From NCBI RefSeq assembly GCF_000696225.1, contig NZ_BAWN01000032.1, positions 1 to 64,000 of the forward strand: 64,000 bases of DNA, written 5' to 3'. A program made the position numbers and the translations under genes. The notes beneath the pieces are model-generated. The model saw only the letters and a program-made list of their open reading frames with translations. It made no database searches and was not told where the DNA came from. Of this stretch, positions 32,403 to 41,892 are shown in pieces. This DNA is from Serpentinimonas barnesii (GTDB taxonomy: Bacteria > Pseudomonadota > Gammaproteobacteria > Burkholderiales > Burkholderiaceae_C). Within the stretch, counting starts at the first letter, position 1. Every line of letters begins with the position of its first letter.

Positions 32403-34373
32403 TCAAGACAGCAGGCGTTGCTCGGCTTGTGCCAGTGCTTCGGGGCTGCCAAACAGCACCAGCACGTCGTCGGCTTGCAGCAGCAGCTCGGTCGCGGGGT
32501 CGAGGATGCGCTGGCCGTGGCGCAACAAGGCGCTGAGTTCGACGCCCGCGCCCAATTCCAGTTGACCCAAGCGGCAACCCAGCGCGGCGCAGCCTGCCGG
32601 TACGGTGACCGAGTGCAGGCGCGGCACGGCGGCCGCAGCCGTTTCCAAGGCCGGGTCGCCCTGAAACAGCTCGCGCAGCAGGCGGTAGCGGTCGCTGCGC
32701 GCCTCGCGCAGGCGGCGCAGCACGCGCGCCGTGGGCACTTGCAGCAGCGCCAGCGCGTGCGCGACCATCATCATGGCGGCTTCAAGCGTCTCGGGCACCA
32801 CTTCGGTGGCACCGGCCTGGCGCAGCGCCTCCACATGGGTTTCGTCGCGCGTGCGCACCATCACCGGCAAATCGGGGTGCTGCGCGCGCACCTGCTGCAA
32901 CACCTTGAGCGCAGCGGCCGGGTCTTCGTAGCTGATGATGAGCAGCCGCGCCCGCGCCAGCCCCACCGCCTCAAGCACGGCCGGGTCGGTGGCGTCGCCG
33001 TAAAACACCGGTTCGCCCGCGGCGTGGGCCTCGCGCACCAGCGTCGGGTCCAGGTCCAGCGCCACGTGCGCAATGCGCTCGCGCTCCAGAAAATTGGCCA
33101 CGCTCTGGCCGATGCGGCCGTAACCGCACAGAATCACGTGTTGGTTCCAAGCGTTGGCGGCCGCCGGTTCCGGGTGTGGGGCGCTGCCCGGCGCGTTGGG
33201 AGCACCCGGCGTTGCGCGGCCCAGCAGCGCCTCGCTCAGCGGCAGGCTGTAGCGGATTAGGAACGGGCCGATCATCATGCTCAACAACACCGCAGCAAGC
33301 GCAATCTGCGCCGTGTGGCTGTCGATGCTGCCACCGGCCAGGCCGAGAGCCAGCAGCGCAAAACCAAACTCGCCACCCAAGGCCAGCACCAGCGCGGTGC
33401 GCAAGGCGGTGCGCGGCTCAAAGCCAGCGGCGCGCACCAGCAGCGTCACCAGCAGCACCTTGGCCCCCAGCAGCCCCAGCGCCCCCAGCAGCGCCCAGTG
33501 CCACACCGCCAGCAGCGCGGCCGGGTTGATCAGCATCCCGATCGAGACAAAAAACAGCCCCAGCAGCACATCGCGAAAGGGGCGGATGGTGGATTCGATC
33601 TGGTGCCGGAATTCGGTCTCGCCCAGCATCATGCCGGCCAGAAAGGCCCCAAAGGCCAGCGACAGCCCCAGGCTGTCGGTAATCGCCGCCGAGGCCAGCG
33701 TCACCAGCAGCACCGTGAGCGTGAACAGCTCGGTGGAGCGCCGCACCGCAATGGCGTGAAACAGCGGCCGCAGCAGCCAGCGCCCGGCCAGATAGACCAG
33801 CGCAAAAGCCAGCAGCGCCTTGACCAGCGCCCAGCCTAGCGGCTCGGCCAGCGAACCCGCCGCCGCCAGCCCGAGCGCCGGAATGATGATCAGGAACGGC
33901 ACCGCCGTCACGTCCTGGAACACCGACATCGCCAGCCCCAAGCGGCCGTGGCGGCTGTGTTCTTCGCCCTGATCGCTCAACTGGCGCGCGATGATGGTCG
34001 TCGATGACTGGGCAAATACCGCCCCGACGACGAAGGCCGCCGCCCAGGGCAGGCCCAGCGCCCAGCCCGCCAGTGTCACCAGCGCCGTGGTTAAAACCAC
34101 CTGCCCGGTGCCAAGCCAGAAAACGGTGTGGCGCAGCGCGTAAATCTGCGGCAGCGAGAAGTTCAGCCCGATGGTAAAGAGCAGGAAAACAATGCCGAAC
34201 TCGGCCACCAGGCGGATGGTTTCGGTGTGGCTGATCAGGCCCGCCACATAGGGGCCGAGCAGGGCCCCGACGGCCAGATACCCCAAGCTGGCCGGAATGC
34301 CGCTGCGCTGAAACAGCGCCACCACCGCCACCGCAGCGGCCAGCAGCGCCAGCAGTTCGAGCAGCGGCGTCAA
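32403..34373 (-). CDS. CPA2 cation:proton antiporter with RCK domains (KefB/YbaL-like)
   Basis: Inner-membrane monovalent cation:proton antiporter of 656 residues. The first 380 residues form about 12 hydrophobic segments with LFTIGLNFSLPQ and FGAFLAGMMLGETEF. Then follow a TrkA-N (RCK) NAD-binding domain with ILCGYGRIGQSVANFL and a TrkA-C domain at the end. The TrkA-N domain suggests nucleotide control of K+ efflux. The start is a TTG 7 bases after the stop of the upstream methyltransferase; I see no ATG that keeps the first membrane segment. Confidence 0.9.
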   Translation of the reverse strand: MTPLLELLALLAAAVAVVALFQRSGIPASLGYLAVGALLGPYVAGLISHTETIRLVAEFGIVFLLFTIGLNFSLPQIYALRHTVFWLGTGQVVLTTALVTLAGWALGLPWAAAFVVGAVFAQSSTTIIARQLSDQGEEHSRHGRLGLAMSVFQDVTAVPFLIIIPALGLAAAGSLAEPLGWALVKALLAFALVYLAGRWLLRPLFHAIAVRRSTELFTLTVLLVTLASAAITDSLGLSLAFGAFLAGMMLGETEFRHQIESTIRPFRDVLLGLFFVSIGMLINPAALLAVWHWALLGALGLLGAKVLLVTLLVRAAGFEPRTALRTALVLALGGEFGFALLALGLAGGSIDSHTAQIALAAVLLSMMIGPFLIRYSLPLSEALLGRATPGAPNAPGSAPHPEPAAANAWNQHVILCGYGRIGQSVANFLERERIAHVALDLDPTLVREAHAAGEPVFYGDATDPAVLEAVGLARARLLIISYEDPAAALKVLQQVRAQHPDLPVMVRTRDETHVEALRQAGATEVVPETLEAAMMMVAHALALLQVPTARVLRRLREARSDRYRLLRELFQGDPALETAAAAVPRLHSVTVPAGCAALGCRLGQLELGAGVELSALLRHGQRILDPATELLLQADDVLVLFGSPEALAQAEQRLLS

Positions 34374-34379
34374 GGCGCT

Positions 34380-35045
34380 TTAGCGCTTGATCCAGCGGAA
34401 CACGCGCATCGGCGGCACATTGCGCCACTCCCATTCAAAGCTGGGCTCGCCCATCACCGGGCTGGTGTAACTGGCCACGTGGGCGCGGAACTGGTAGGCA
34501 ACGAAGCGCCCACCCGGAGCCAAATTGGCTTGGATGGCGGCCACGATGCTGTGCGCGACTTCGGTGGGCAGGGTGGAAAACGGGATGCCCGAAACCACCG
34601 CATCGGGTGCCGGCAAGCCCCAGCGTTCTAGGTGATCGCCAATGTCGGCGGCGCTGCCCTCTTGCACCAGCAGGCGTGGGTCTTGCACGCGCTGGCGCAG
34701 CCGGGCGGCGAACTCGGGGTTGAGCTCGATGGCCAGCAGCCGCGCCTGCGGGTTCATGGCGCGCAACAGGGCGCGTGTGCTGCCGCCGGTGCCAGGGCCG
34801 AGCTCGACCACGCAGCGCGCACGCGACAGATCGGTGGCGCGCACCACGCCTTGCTCCAGATAGGGCGAACTGGGCACCACCGAAGCCACCGACATCGGCT
34901 GCGCCATGAAGCCGCGCAGAAAGGCCAAGGCGTCGGCCAAGCGCGAGTCCTCGCGCGGGGTCGATTCGCTCTGGCGCTCCTCGAAAGGGTGGCTGGCGGC
35001 GACGCTGCGCGGGGGGGCATTGCGTTCTTTGTGGTTGATCGGCAC
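34380..35045 (-). CDS. Phospholipid N-methyltransferase-like protein (PmtA-type)
   Basis: SAM-dependent methyltransferase of 221 residues from a GTG at 35045 that has GGAG just upstream. Motif I is VVELGPGTGGSTRALL, followed by LAIELNPEFAARL and the VVSGIPFSTLP block typical of the PmtA/KsgA-like group. The N-terminal segment FLRGFMAQPMSVASVVPSSPYL resembles the membrane-binding helix of bacterial phosphatidylethanolamine methyltransferases. Substrate assignment is inference. It is divergent from pstS and co-directional with the antiporter gene. Confidence 0.8.
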   Translation of the reverse strand: MPINHKERNAPPRSVAASHPFEERQSESTPREDSRLADALAFLRGFMAQPMSVASVVPSSPYLEQGVVRATDLSRARCVVELGPGTGGSTRALLRAMNPQARLLAIELNPEFAARLRQRVQDPRLLVQEGSAADIGDHLERWGLPAPDAVVSGIPFSTLPTEVAHSIVAAIQANLAPGGRFVAYQFRAHVASYTSPVMGEPSFEWEWRNVPPMRVFRWIKR

Positions 35046-35223
35046 TGGGGCTCCTGGGAAAAGGTCGAAGGAAAGGCAAAGCCATGAACCGACGGCTTGG
35101 CGACAACGCCGATACTGTAACCCAGCAGCGCTGGCCTTTCATGCAATTGTCACACGAGAATCCTTGGGGGAAACCACAGGCGGTGACTGGATCCGGCTTG
35201 GCTGTCGCCGAGTCTTCAAAAGA

Positions 35224-35257
35224 CTGTCACAAAACTGCCATAATTCGAGAATACGAT
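35224..35257 (+). promoter_or_regulatory. Pho box and promoter of pstS
   Basis: CTGTCAC (35224-35230), AAAA, CTGCCAT (35235-35241) matches the PhoB binding site of two 7-bp half-sites separated by 4 bp. A TACGAT -10 element starts 11 bases after it (35252-35257), the spacing known for PhoB-activated promoters where the Pho box replaces the -35. It should drive pstS and the following genes under phosphate limitation. Confidence 0.88.
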
Positions 35258-35293
35258 CGGTCTTGTCTGTCAACCATCCTTCTGAGGAACCCG

Positions 35294-36334
35294 ATGAAAC
35301 GCACCTTTCTGAAAACCGTGGCAGCCACCGCCGCGCTGGCCATGACCGGCGGCTTTGCCAAGCTGGCCACGGCTTCGACCATCATCACCGGTGCCGGCGC
35401 CTCGCTGCCGTTCCCGATTTACTCGCGCTGGGCCGAAGCCTACCAAGCCGCCACCGGTGTGCGTTTGAACTACCAGTCGATCGGTTCCTCGGCGGGCGTG
35501 CGCCAGATCCGTGCCCGCACCGTGACCTTTGGCGCCACCGACGCGCCCGTGGCGGGCGCCGAGCTCGTGCGCGACGGCATGGTGCAGTTTCCGGCCATCA
35601 TCGCCGGCACCGTGCCCATGTTCAACCTCGAAGGCTTCCGCCCAGGCGAAGTGCGCATCACTGGCCCCTTGTTGGCCGACATGTTCATGGGCCGCATCGT
35701 CAACTGGAACGACCCGCGCATTGCCGCCGTCAACCCTGGCCGCACCTTCCCCAATCAGGCCATCACCGTGGTACACCGCGCCGACGGCTCTGGCACCACC
35801 TTCAACTTCACCGAATACCTCGCGGCCGTCAGCCCCGAATGGGCCAGCACCGTGGGCCGGGGTGCCACCGTGCGTTGGCCAGCCGCTTCTTCGATCGGCG
35901 GTCGTGGCAACGAAGGTTTGGCAGCCATCGTGGCCCGCACCCGCGGTGCCATCGGCTACGTGGAATTCTCGTACGCGCGGCGCAACAACATCCCGCACAT
36001 GCAGATGCAAAACGCGGCCGGCAACTTCGTGCAGCCCGACGACCGCACCTTCTCCGCTGCTGCGGCCGGTGTGGACTGGTTCAGCGTGCCGGGCATGGGC
36101 GTCTCGATAGTCAATGCCGCAGGTGCCAACGCCTGGCCGATTGCCACCGCTTCCTTCATTCTGATGTACCGCCAACCGGCCAACGTGGCCGAGAGCAACG
36201 CCGTGCTGGCCTTCTTCGACTGGGCCTTCCGCAACGGCGACCAGTTGGCGATTGAGCTCGACTTTGTGCCCATCCCCGACACCTTGGCCGACGCCATTCG
36301 TACCCGTGTTTGGAACCTGATCCAGCGCACCTGA
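35294..36334 (+). CDS. pstS: Phosphate ABC transporter substrate-binding protein PstS
   Basis: Periplasmic phosphate-binding protein feeding PstCAB. The 346-residue protein has a signal peptide (MKRTFLKTVAATAALAM...ATAS) and the phosphate-ligand segments GAGASLPFPIY, FGATDAPV and HRADGSGTTFNFTEYL with Ser-Gly-Thr contacts. The ATG at 35294 has GAGGA about 7 bases upstream. It is the first gene of the Pho cluster. Confidence 0.96.
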   Translation: MKRTFLKTVAATAALAMTGGFAKLATASTIITGAGASLPFPIYSRWAEAYQAATGVRLNYQSIGSSAGVRQIRARTVTFGATDAPVAGAELVRDGMVQFPAIIAGTVPMFNLEGFRPGEVRITGPLLADMFMGRIVNWNDPRIAAVNPGRTFPNQAITVVHRADGSGTTFNFTEYLAAVSPEWASTVGRGATVRWPAASSIGGRGNEGLAAIVARTRGAIGYVEFSYARRNNIPHMQMQNAAGNFVQPDDRTFSAAAAGVDWFSVPGMGVSIVNAAGANAWPIATASFILMYRQPANVAESNAVLAFFDWAFRNGDQLAIELDFVPIPDTLADAIRTRVWNLIQRT

Positions 36335-36368
36335 TGTGCACTGGGCCTCAGTGGGGGCCTTGCCCAGC

Positions 36369-36408
36369 ACCCGCCGCACCGACAAATTCGGTCGGCGGGT
36401 CTGTTTTT
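36369..36408 (+). terminator. Attenuator hairpin between pstS and pstC
   Basis: ACCCGCC (36369-36375) pairs with GGCGGGT (36394-36400), with an inner ACCGA/TCGGT stem and a small bulge, followed by CTGTTTTTG. A partial terminator here would let pstS be made in excess over the permease genes, as is usual in ABC operons. Confidence 0.72.
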
Positions 36409-36461
36409 GTTGAGTATTGATAACAATTGGTGCCCGTTCTACTACCCGCCCAACCTCACCT

Positions 36462-37451
36462 ATGGACCCATCCTTTCAGTCTCCCGATATGGGCTCGCCC
36501 CATGTGCTTGCCATCGCCCGGCGCCAGCGTTTGCAAGACGCGGTCTTTTACCGACTCTCGCAGGCTTTTGCCTTGTTGGTGTTGCTGGCGCTGATTGGCA
36601 TCATTGTTACCCTGTTCATCAATGCCTGGCCGGCCTTCAGAACCTTTGGCATTGCCTTCATCTGGACCGCCGAGTGGGATGTGGTCAATGAGCAGTTCGG
36701 TGCCCTGGTGCCCATTATTGGCACCTTGGCGACCTCGTTCATCGCCATGCTGATCGGGGTGCCGCTGGCTTTTGGCATTGCGCTGTTTCTGACCGAAACC
36801 TGCCCGGTGTGGTTGCGTCGCCCGCTGGGCACGGCGGTCGAGCTGCTGGCGGCCATTCCCTCCATCATTTACGGCATGTTTGGCTTGTTTGTGTTTGCGC
36901 CCTTGTTTGCCGATTATTTCCAGGTGCCGGTGCAAGAACTAATGGCCGGTATGCCCATCATTGGTTCGATCTTTGGCGGCGCCCCGAATGGTCTGGGCAT
37001 CTTGGCGGCGGGCATTATTTTGTCGTTCATGGTGCTGCCCTACATGGCCGCCGTCACGCGCGACGTGTTCGAGGTGGTGCCGCAAATTTTGCGCGAATCG
37101 GCCTACGGACTGGGCAGCACCACCTCCGAGGTGGTGCGCCATGTGGTGATGCCCTATGCCTTCAAGGGTGTGGTGGGCGCGGTGATGCTGGGGCTGGGTC
37201 GGGCCTTGGGCGAAACCATGGCCGTGACCTTTGTGATCGGCAACGCGCACCGCATACCCGAAACCCTGTTCGCGCCCGGGGCTTCGATCACTTCCACGCT
37301 GGCCAACGAGTTCGCCGAATCGTTTGGAATGCACATGTATACCCTGTTCGCACTCGGATTTTTGCTCTTCATGCTCACCTTTGTCGTGTTGGCGCTGGCG
37401 CGCTTGCTGATTGCACACGTCGAAGAAGGCAAGGGCAGCAAAGGATACTGA
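36462..37451 (+). CDS. pstC: Phosphate ABC transporter permease PstC
   Basis: Inner-membrane permease of the Pst system, 329 residues with six main hydrophobic segments and the BPD loop ESAYGLGSTTSEVVRHVVMPYAFKGVVGAVMLGLGRALGET that contacts PstB. The ATG at 36462 was chosen over an ATG 15 codons upstream because the extra residues do not resemble the family. The next gene starts one base after its stop. Confidence 0.95.
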   Translation: MDPSFQSPDMGSPHVLAIARRQRLQDAVFYRLSQAFALLVLLALIGIIVTLFINAWPAFRTFGIAFIWTAEWDVVNEQFGALVPIIGTLATSFIAMLIGVPLAFGIALFLTETCPVWLRRPLGTAVELLAAIPSIIYGMFGLFVFAPLFADYFQVPVQELMAGMPIIGSIFGGAPNGLGILAAGIILSFMVLPYMAAVTRDVFEVVPQILRESAYGLGSTTSEVVRHVVMPYAFKGVVGAVMLGLGRALGETMAVTFVIGNAHRIPETLFAPGASITSTLANEFAESFGMHMYTLFALGFLLFMLTFVVLALARLLIAHVEEGKGSKGY

Positions 37452-37452
37452 T

Positions 37453-38307
37453 ATGGAATTTAACCAAGCCCTCTACAACAGCCGGCGCCGCAAAAATGCC
37501 GCCATCATGGGTTTTTCGATGGTGGCCTCAGTCATAGGCCTGTCGATTCTGCTGTGGATTTTGTACGTGCTGTTTTCCAATGGCTTTTACGCCATCGACT
37601 GGGCACTTTTCACCGAAGACACGCCCGCTCCCGGCACCCCTGGCGGGGGCTTGCGCAATGCCATCGTGGGCAGCGCAATCATGGTGGGCAGCGCGGTGCT
37701 GATTTCCACCCCGATCGGCATTTTGGCTGGCATTTATCTGGCCGAGTTTGGTGACTCCAGCAAAGTCGCCAGCGTCACGCGCTTCGTCAATGAGGTGATG
37801 CTCTCGGCCCCATCGGTGGTGCTGGGCCTCTTTGTATTTGCCGTGATTGTGATGAACATGGGGCATTTTTCCGGCTATGCCGGCATGGTGGCGCTGTCGT
37901 TGATCGCCATTCCGGTGGTCATCAAAACCACCGAAAACATGATGCGCATGATCCCCGGCAGCTTGCGCGAGGCTGCTTTTGCACTGGGGGCGCCACACTG
38001 GAAAGTGGCCATCATGGTGGTGTTGCGCGGTGCCCGCGCCGGCGTCATCACCGGGATCATGCTGGCCTTGGCGCGCATCAGCGGTGAAACCGCACCGCTG
38101 TTGTTCACGGCACTCAACAACCAGTTCTTTACCCTCGACATGAACGGCCCCATGGCCAACCTGCCGGTTTGGATCTACCACATGGCCATGAGCCCATTTG
38201 ACAACTGGAACGAGCTGGCTTGGGGTGGAGCGCTGCTGATTACCCTGACCGTGCTGGCCATTAACATCACGGCACGCATCGTGTTCCGTGAGCGCGTCAA
38301 GGTTTAA
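37453..38307 (+). CDS. pstA: Phosphate ABC transporter permease PstA
   Basis: Second permease of the Pst system, 284 residues, with six hydrophobic segments, the periplasmic loop holding [18 protein letters not shown] and the PstB-contacting loop [30 protein letters not shown]. The ATG at 37453 lies one base after the pstC stop. Confidence 0.95.
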   Translation: MEFNQALYNSRRRKNAAIMGFSMVASVIGLSILLWILYVLFSNGFYAIDWALFTEDTPAPGTPGGGLRNAIVGSAIMVGSAVLISTPIGILAGIYLAEFGDSSKVASVTRFVNEVMLSAPSVVLGLFVFAVIVMNMGHFSGYAGMVALSLIAIPVVIKTTENMMRMIPGSLREAAFALGAPHWKVAIMVVLRGARAGVITGIMLALARISGETAPLLFTALNNQFFTLDMNGPMANLPVWIYHMAMSPFDNWNELAWGGALLITLTVLAINITARIVFRERVKV

Positions 38308-38333
38308 GGTTTTATATTTCCGAAGATTTCATC

Positions 38334-39110
38334 ATGAGCGAATCCGCAATTGACACCAAAAACGCCATCGAGGTGCGCAACCTCAATTTTTTCTACGGTG
38401 GCTTTCATGCCCTTAAAACCGTCAACCTCGACATCGTCGAAGGCAAGGTCACGGCCTTCATCGGCCCTTCGGGCTGTGGCAAGTCCACGCTGCTGCGCAC
38501 CCTCAACCGCATGTACAGCCTCTACCCGGGGCAGCGCGCCGAGGGGACGATCAGCTTTTACGGCCAGAACATTCTGGACCCCAAGCAGGATCTGAACCTG
38601 CTGCGTGCGCGCATCGGCATGCTGTTCCAAAAGCCCACGCCGTTCCCGATGTCGATCTACGACAACATCGCTTTTGGCGTCAAGCTCTACGAAAAGCTCA
38701 GCCGCGCCGAAATGGATGAGCGCGTGCAATGGGCCTTGAGCAAGGCTGCGCTTTGGACCGAAGTGAAAGACAAGCTCAAACAAAGCGGCCTGAGCCTCTC
38801 CGGCGGTCAGCAGCAGCGCCTGTGCATTGCGCGCAGCGTGGCGGTCAAGCCCTCGGTGTTGCTGCTCGATGAGCCCACCGCCTCGCTGGACCCGATTTCG
38901 ACCGGCAAGATCGAAGAGCTGGTGCACGAGCTCAAAAAAGACTACACCATTGCCATCGTGACCCACAATATGCAGCAGGCGGCGCGTTGCAGCGATTTCA
39001 CCGCCTACATGTATTTGGGTGAACTGATGGAATACGGCGCCACCGAGCAGATTTTCTTCAAGCCCAAGCGCACCGAGACCGAAGACTACATCACTGGAAG
39101 GTTTGGTTGA
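38334..39110 (+). CDS. pstB: Phosphate ABC transporter ATP-binding protein PstB
   Basis: ATPase that powers phosphate import. The 258-residue protein has Walker [10 protein letters not shown] (44-52), the signature [16 protein letters not shown], Walker [13 protein letters not shown] and the switch histidine in IVTHNMQQ. The [19 protein letters not shown] segment is specific to PstB. Confidence 0.97.
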   Translation: MSESAIDTKNAIEVRNLNFFYGGFHALKTVNLDIVEGKVTAFIGPSGCGKSTLLRTLNRMYSLYPGQRAEGTISFYGQNILDPKQDLNLLRARIGMLFQKPTPFPMSIYDNIAFGVKLYEKLSRAEMDERVQWALSKAALWTEVKDKLKQSGLSLSGGQQQRLCIARSVAVKPSVLLLDEPTASLDPISTGKIEELVHELKKDYTIAIVTHNMQQAARCSDFTAYMYLGELMEYGATEQIFFKPKRTETEDYITGRFG

Positions 39111-39112
39111 TC

Positions 39113-39814
39113 ATGAGCGACAAACATTTTTCTACGCAGTTCGAATCTGAACTGGCCCACGTCACGGCCCGCGTGCTCGAAATGGGCGGGGTGGTGGAAT
39201 CGCAGTTGCGACAATGCATTCACGCGCTGCACCATTTGAGCACCGAATCCACCGGGCAGGTGCTGGAAATCGAGAAAAAAGTCAATCTGTTCGAGCTGGA
39301 AATCGATCACGAGATCATCTCGATCATGAGCCGGCGCCAGCCCACGGCACGCGATTTGCGCTTGTTGATCGGCATTTCGCGCGTTATTACCAACCTCGAG
39401 CGGGCAGGCGACAAATCGACCCGCATCGCGCGCATGGTTGATAAATTCATTCAGTCGGGGGCGCCGCGTGCACTGCCCGTCAAGTCGCTCGGTGGCAGCG
39501 CCCAGTTGGCGGCCACGCAAATTCACCGTGCGCTCGATGCCTTTGCCCGCCTCGATGTGCAGGAAGCACTGGCCGTCATCAACGACGACGACCAACTCGA
39601 TGTCGAGTATGAAGCCTATTTCCGTGAGCTGAGCACCTACATGATGCAGGACTCGCGCCTGATTGGCAGCAGCATCCACCTGATGTTTCTGGCCAAGGCC
39701 ATCGAGCGCATTGGCGACTTGGCCAAAAACATCGCCGAGGCCACGATTTACGTGGTCAAGGGGACGGACGTGCGCCACAGCACCGATGAGGAAAGAAGGT
39801 CGGTGCTGCAATGA
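39113..39814 (+). CDS. phoU: Phosphate signalling protein PhoU
   Basis: Links PstSCAB activity to PhoR and keeps the Pho regulon off when phosphate is ample. The 233-residue all-helical protein has two copies of the metal-binding PhoU motif, EIDHEIISIM near residue 65 and the EYEAYFRELSTYM half in the second repeat, and ends in LAKAIERIGDLAKNIAEATIYVVKG. The ATG at 39113 lies two bases after the pstB stop, and the stop overlaps phoB as ATGA. Confidence 0.95.
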   Translation: MSDKHFSTQFESELAHVTARVLEMGGVVESQLRQCIHALHHLSTESTGQVLEIEKKVNLFELEIDHEIISIMSRRQPTARDLRLLIGISRVITNLERAGDKSTRIARMVDKFIQSGAPRALPVKSLGGSAQLAATQIHRALDAFARLDVQEALAVINDDDQLDVEYEAYFRELSTYMMQDSRLIGSSIHLMFLAKAIERIGDLAKNIAEATIYVVKGTDVRHSTDEERRSVLQ

Positions 39815-40536
39815 GAAAGCTGCCGCGCGTGCTCGTCGTGGAAGACGAGTCGGCGATTGCCGAGCTGATTGCCGTCAACCTGCGCCACAACGGCTTTGCG
39901 CCGACCGTGGTCTATGACGGTGAAGCGGCGCAGCGCGAGGTGGATGCGATCTTGCCCGATGTGATTTTGCTCGACTGGATGCTGCCCGGTGAAAGCGGGG
40001 TGGCGCTGGCCAAGCGCTGGCGCCAGCAAGAGCGCATCAAGACGGTGCCCATCATCATGCTCACCGCGCGCACCGAAGAGTCCGACAAGGTGCAGGGGCT
40101 CGATGCGGGGGCGGATGACTACATCACCAAACCCTTTTCCACGCAGGAGCTGCTGGCGCGCATCCGCGCCGTGCTGCGCCGCCGCGCCCCGGAAATTGTC
40201 AACGACACGGTGCAGTTGGGCGATCTGTCGCTCGACGCCTCGACCTACCGCGTGATGCTCAATGGCAGCGAACTAAAAGTAGGCCCGACCGAGTTCAAGC
40301 TGCTGCACTACCTCATGAAACACCCGGAGCGGGTGCATACGCGCGGCTCCTTGCTGGACCGCATTTGGGGCGACCATGTGTTCATCGAAGAGCGCACGGT
40401 CGATGTGCATGTGAAGCGCCTGCGCGAATCGCTGGGTCTGGCCGGTGCCATGATCGAGACGGTGCGCGGGGCGGGCTACCGCATTACGTCGCAGGCCGCA
40501 CCCAGCAAAGCCAAGGGCGACACCGCTGCGGCATGA
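39811..40536 (+). CDS. phoB: Phosphate regulon response regulator PhoB
   Basis: OmpR-family activator of the Pho regulon that would bind the Pho box before pstS. The 241-residue protein has a receiver domain with the phospho-acceptor Asp55 in LLDWMLPGESG, acidic pocket residues in VVEDES and the conserved lysine in ITKPFS. A winged-helix DNA-binding domain follows, with recognition helix EERTVDVHVKRLRESL. The gene overlaps phoU and phoR by ATGA at both ends. Confidence 0.96.
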   Translation: MRKLPRVLVVEDESAIAELIAVNLRHNGFAPTVVYDGEAAQREVDAILPDVILLDWMLPGESGVALAKRWRQQERIKTVPIIMLTARTEESDKVQGLDAGADDYITKPFSTQELLARIRAVLRRRAPEIVNDTVQLGDLSLDASTYRVMLNGSELKVGPTEFKLLHYLMKHPERVHTRGSLLDRIWGDHVFIEERTVDVHVKRLRESLGLAGAMIETVRGAGYRITSQAAPSKAKGDTAAA

Positions 40537-41852
40537 TGCGGCGTCTGCTGGAGCTGCTGGCTTGTACGCTGACGGTTGGCGTGTTGGCGGCGGCCCTTGT
40601 CGAGCCTGACGGCTTGGCGTTGCTCGGCAGCGCCATGGGGGCCTCGCTGTGGTTCGTATTCGACTCGCTGCGCGCCCGCCGTGTGCTCGATTGGTTGCGC
40701 CACGGCAGCGCCGCCGCGCCACCCGCTGCGGTGGGGGTGTGGGCCGAGGTGGTGGAGCGGGCCCGCAAATCCTTCAAGACCCTAAACCGCAAGTCGCGCA
40801 AGAGCGAGGTGCGTTTGCAAGAGTTCTTGGCCGCCATCCAGGCCTCGCCCATCGGCGTGGTGCTGCTCGATAAATCGACCGCCATCGAGTGGAGCAATTT
40901 CACCGCCGCCCAGCACCTGGGTTTTGATACCAAGCGCGACCTCAAGCAGCCGATTCGCCATTTGGTGCGCGATCCGGCCTTCATCGACTACCTGTCACAG
41001 GGCGACTACGCCGCCTCGGTCGAGATCGATGGCCGCGACGCCACACCCGGTCACCCGCAGCGCATTTCGATCAACCTCTACCTCTACGGCAAGGGGCGGC
41101 GCCTGATGCTGACGCGCGAAGTCACGGCGCTGGAACTGGCCGAGGCGATGCGGCGCGATTTTGTGGCCAATGTGTCGCACGAAATTCGCACCCCCCTGAC
41201 GGTGGTGAGCGGCTTCATTGAAACCTTGCTGACCTTGGATCTGCCGGCACCCGAGCGGCGTCAGTACCTCGAATTGATGGGCACACAAGCCCAGCGCATG
41301 CAGAGTTTGGTGAGCGATTTGCTGACGCTTTCGCGCCTCGAAGGCAGCCCGGTGCCCGGTGTGGGCGAATGGATCGACACGCAAGCCATGCTGATGCAGG
41401 TGGTCAGCGAGGCGCAGGCGCTCTCTGAAGTGCTGGACAGCGGACCGCATCAGGTGCTGGCCCAGGGCGGCGGCCCAAGGTTCCAGATTGCGGGGGCGCG
41501 CCAGGAGCTGCACAGCGCCATGTCCAACCTGGTCAACAATGCGGTGCGCCACACCCCAGCCGGTGCGCAGGTGCGTGTGGGCTGGTGCCTGAACAGCGAT
41601 GGAGGGGCCGGGTTTTATGTTAGCGACGACGGCCCCGGCATCGACGCCGAGCACCTGCCGCGCCTGACCGAGCGCTTTTATCGGGTGGACCGCAGCCGCT
41701 CGCGCGAGACCGGCGGCACCGGCTTGGGGTTGGCGATTGTCAAGCACGTGGCGCAGCGCCATGGCGGCCAGGTGTTGATCGAGAGCGTGCCCGGCCAAGG
41801 CTCGACCTTTCGCATCATCTTGCCCCCCAGTCGGGTTTTGAGTGGCGATTAG
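40533..41852 (+). CDS. phoR: Phosphate regulon sensor histidine kinase PhoR
   Basis: Membrane histidine kinase that phosphorylates PhoB when phosphate is low. From the ATG at 40533, overlapping the phoB stop, it is 439 residues. Two short hydrophobic segments lie within the first 45 residues, followed by a basic linker and a PAS domain (about 95-200). The HisKA phospho-histidine is in VANVSHEIRTPL (His216), and the HATPase domain has NLVNNAVRHTP, DDGPGID and GGTGLGLAIVKH. A full PhoR architecture with no large periplasmic domain. Confidence 0.95.
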   Translation: MMRRLLELLACTLTVGVLAAALVEPDGLALLGSAMGASLWFVFDSLRARRVLDWLRHGSAAAPPAAVGVWAEVVERARKSFKTLNRKSRKSEVRLQEFLAAIQASPIGVVLLDKSTAIEWSNFTAAQHLGFDTKRDLKQPIRHLVRDPAFIDYLSQGDYAASVEIDGRDATPGHPQRISINLYLYGKGRRLMLTREVTALELAEAMRRDFVANVSHEIRTPLTVVSGFIETLLTLDLPAPERRQYLELMGTQAQRMQSLVSDLLTLSRLEGSPVPGVGEWIDTQAMLMQVVSEAQALSEVLDSGPHQVLAQGGGPRFQIAGARQELHSAMSNLVNNAVRHTPAGAQVRVGWCLNSDGGAGFYVSDDGPGIDAEHLPRLTERFYRVDRSRSRETGGTGLGLAIVKHVAQRHGGQVLIESVPGQGSTFRIILPPSRVLSGD

Positions 41853-41892
41853 CCGCTGCTGAGGCTGGTGGGGGCGGGGGGGCTGCTTGGGC

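Noticed and set aside
35084-35293. N-terminal extension of PstS by 70 codons
   Set aside because: It would cover the Pho box and promoter and put the signal peptide in the middle of the protein.
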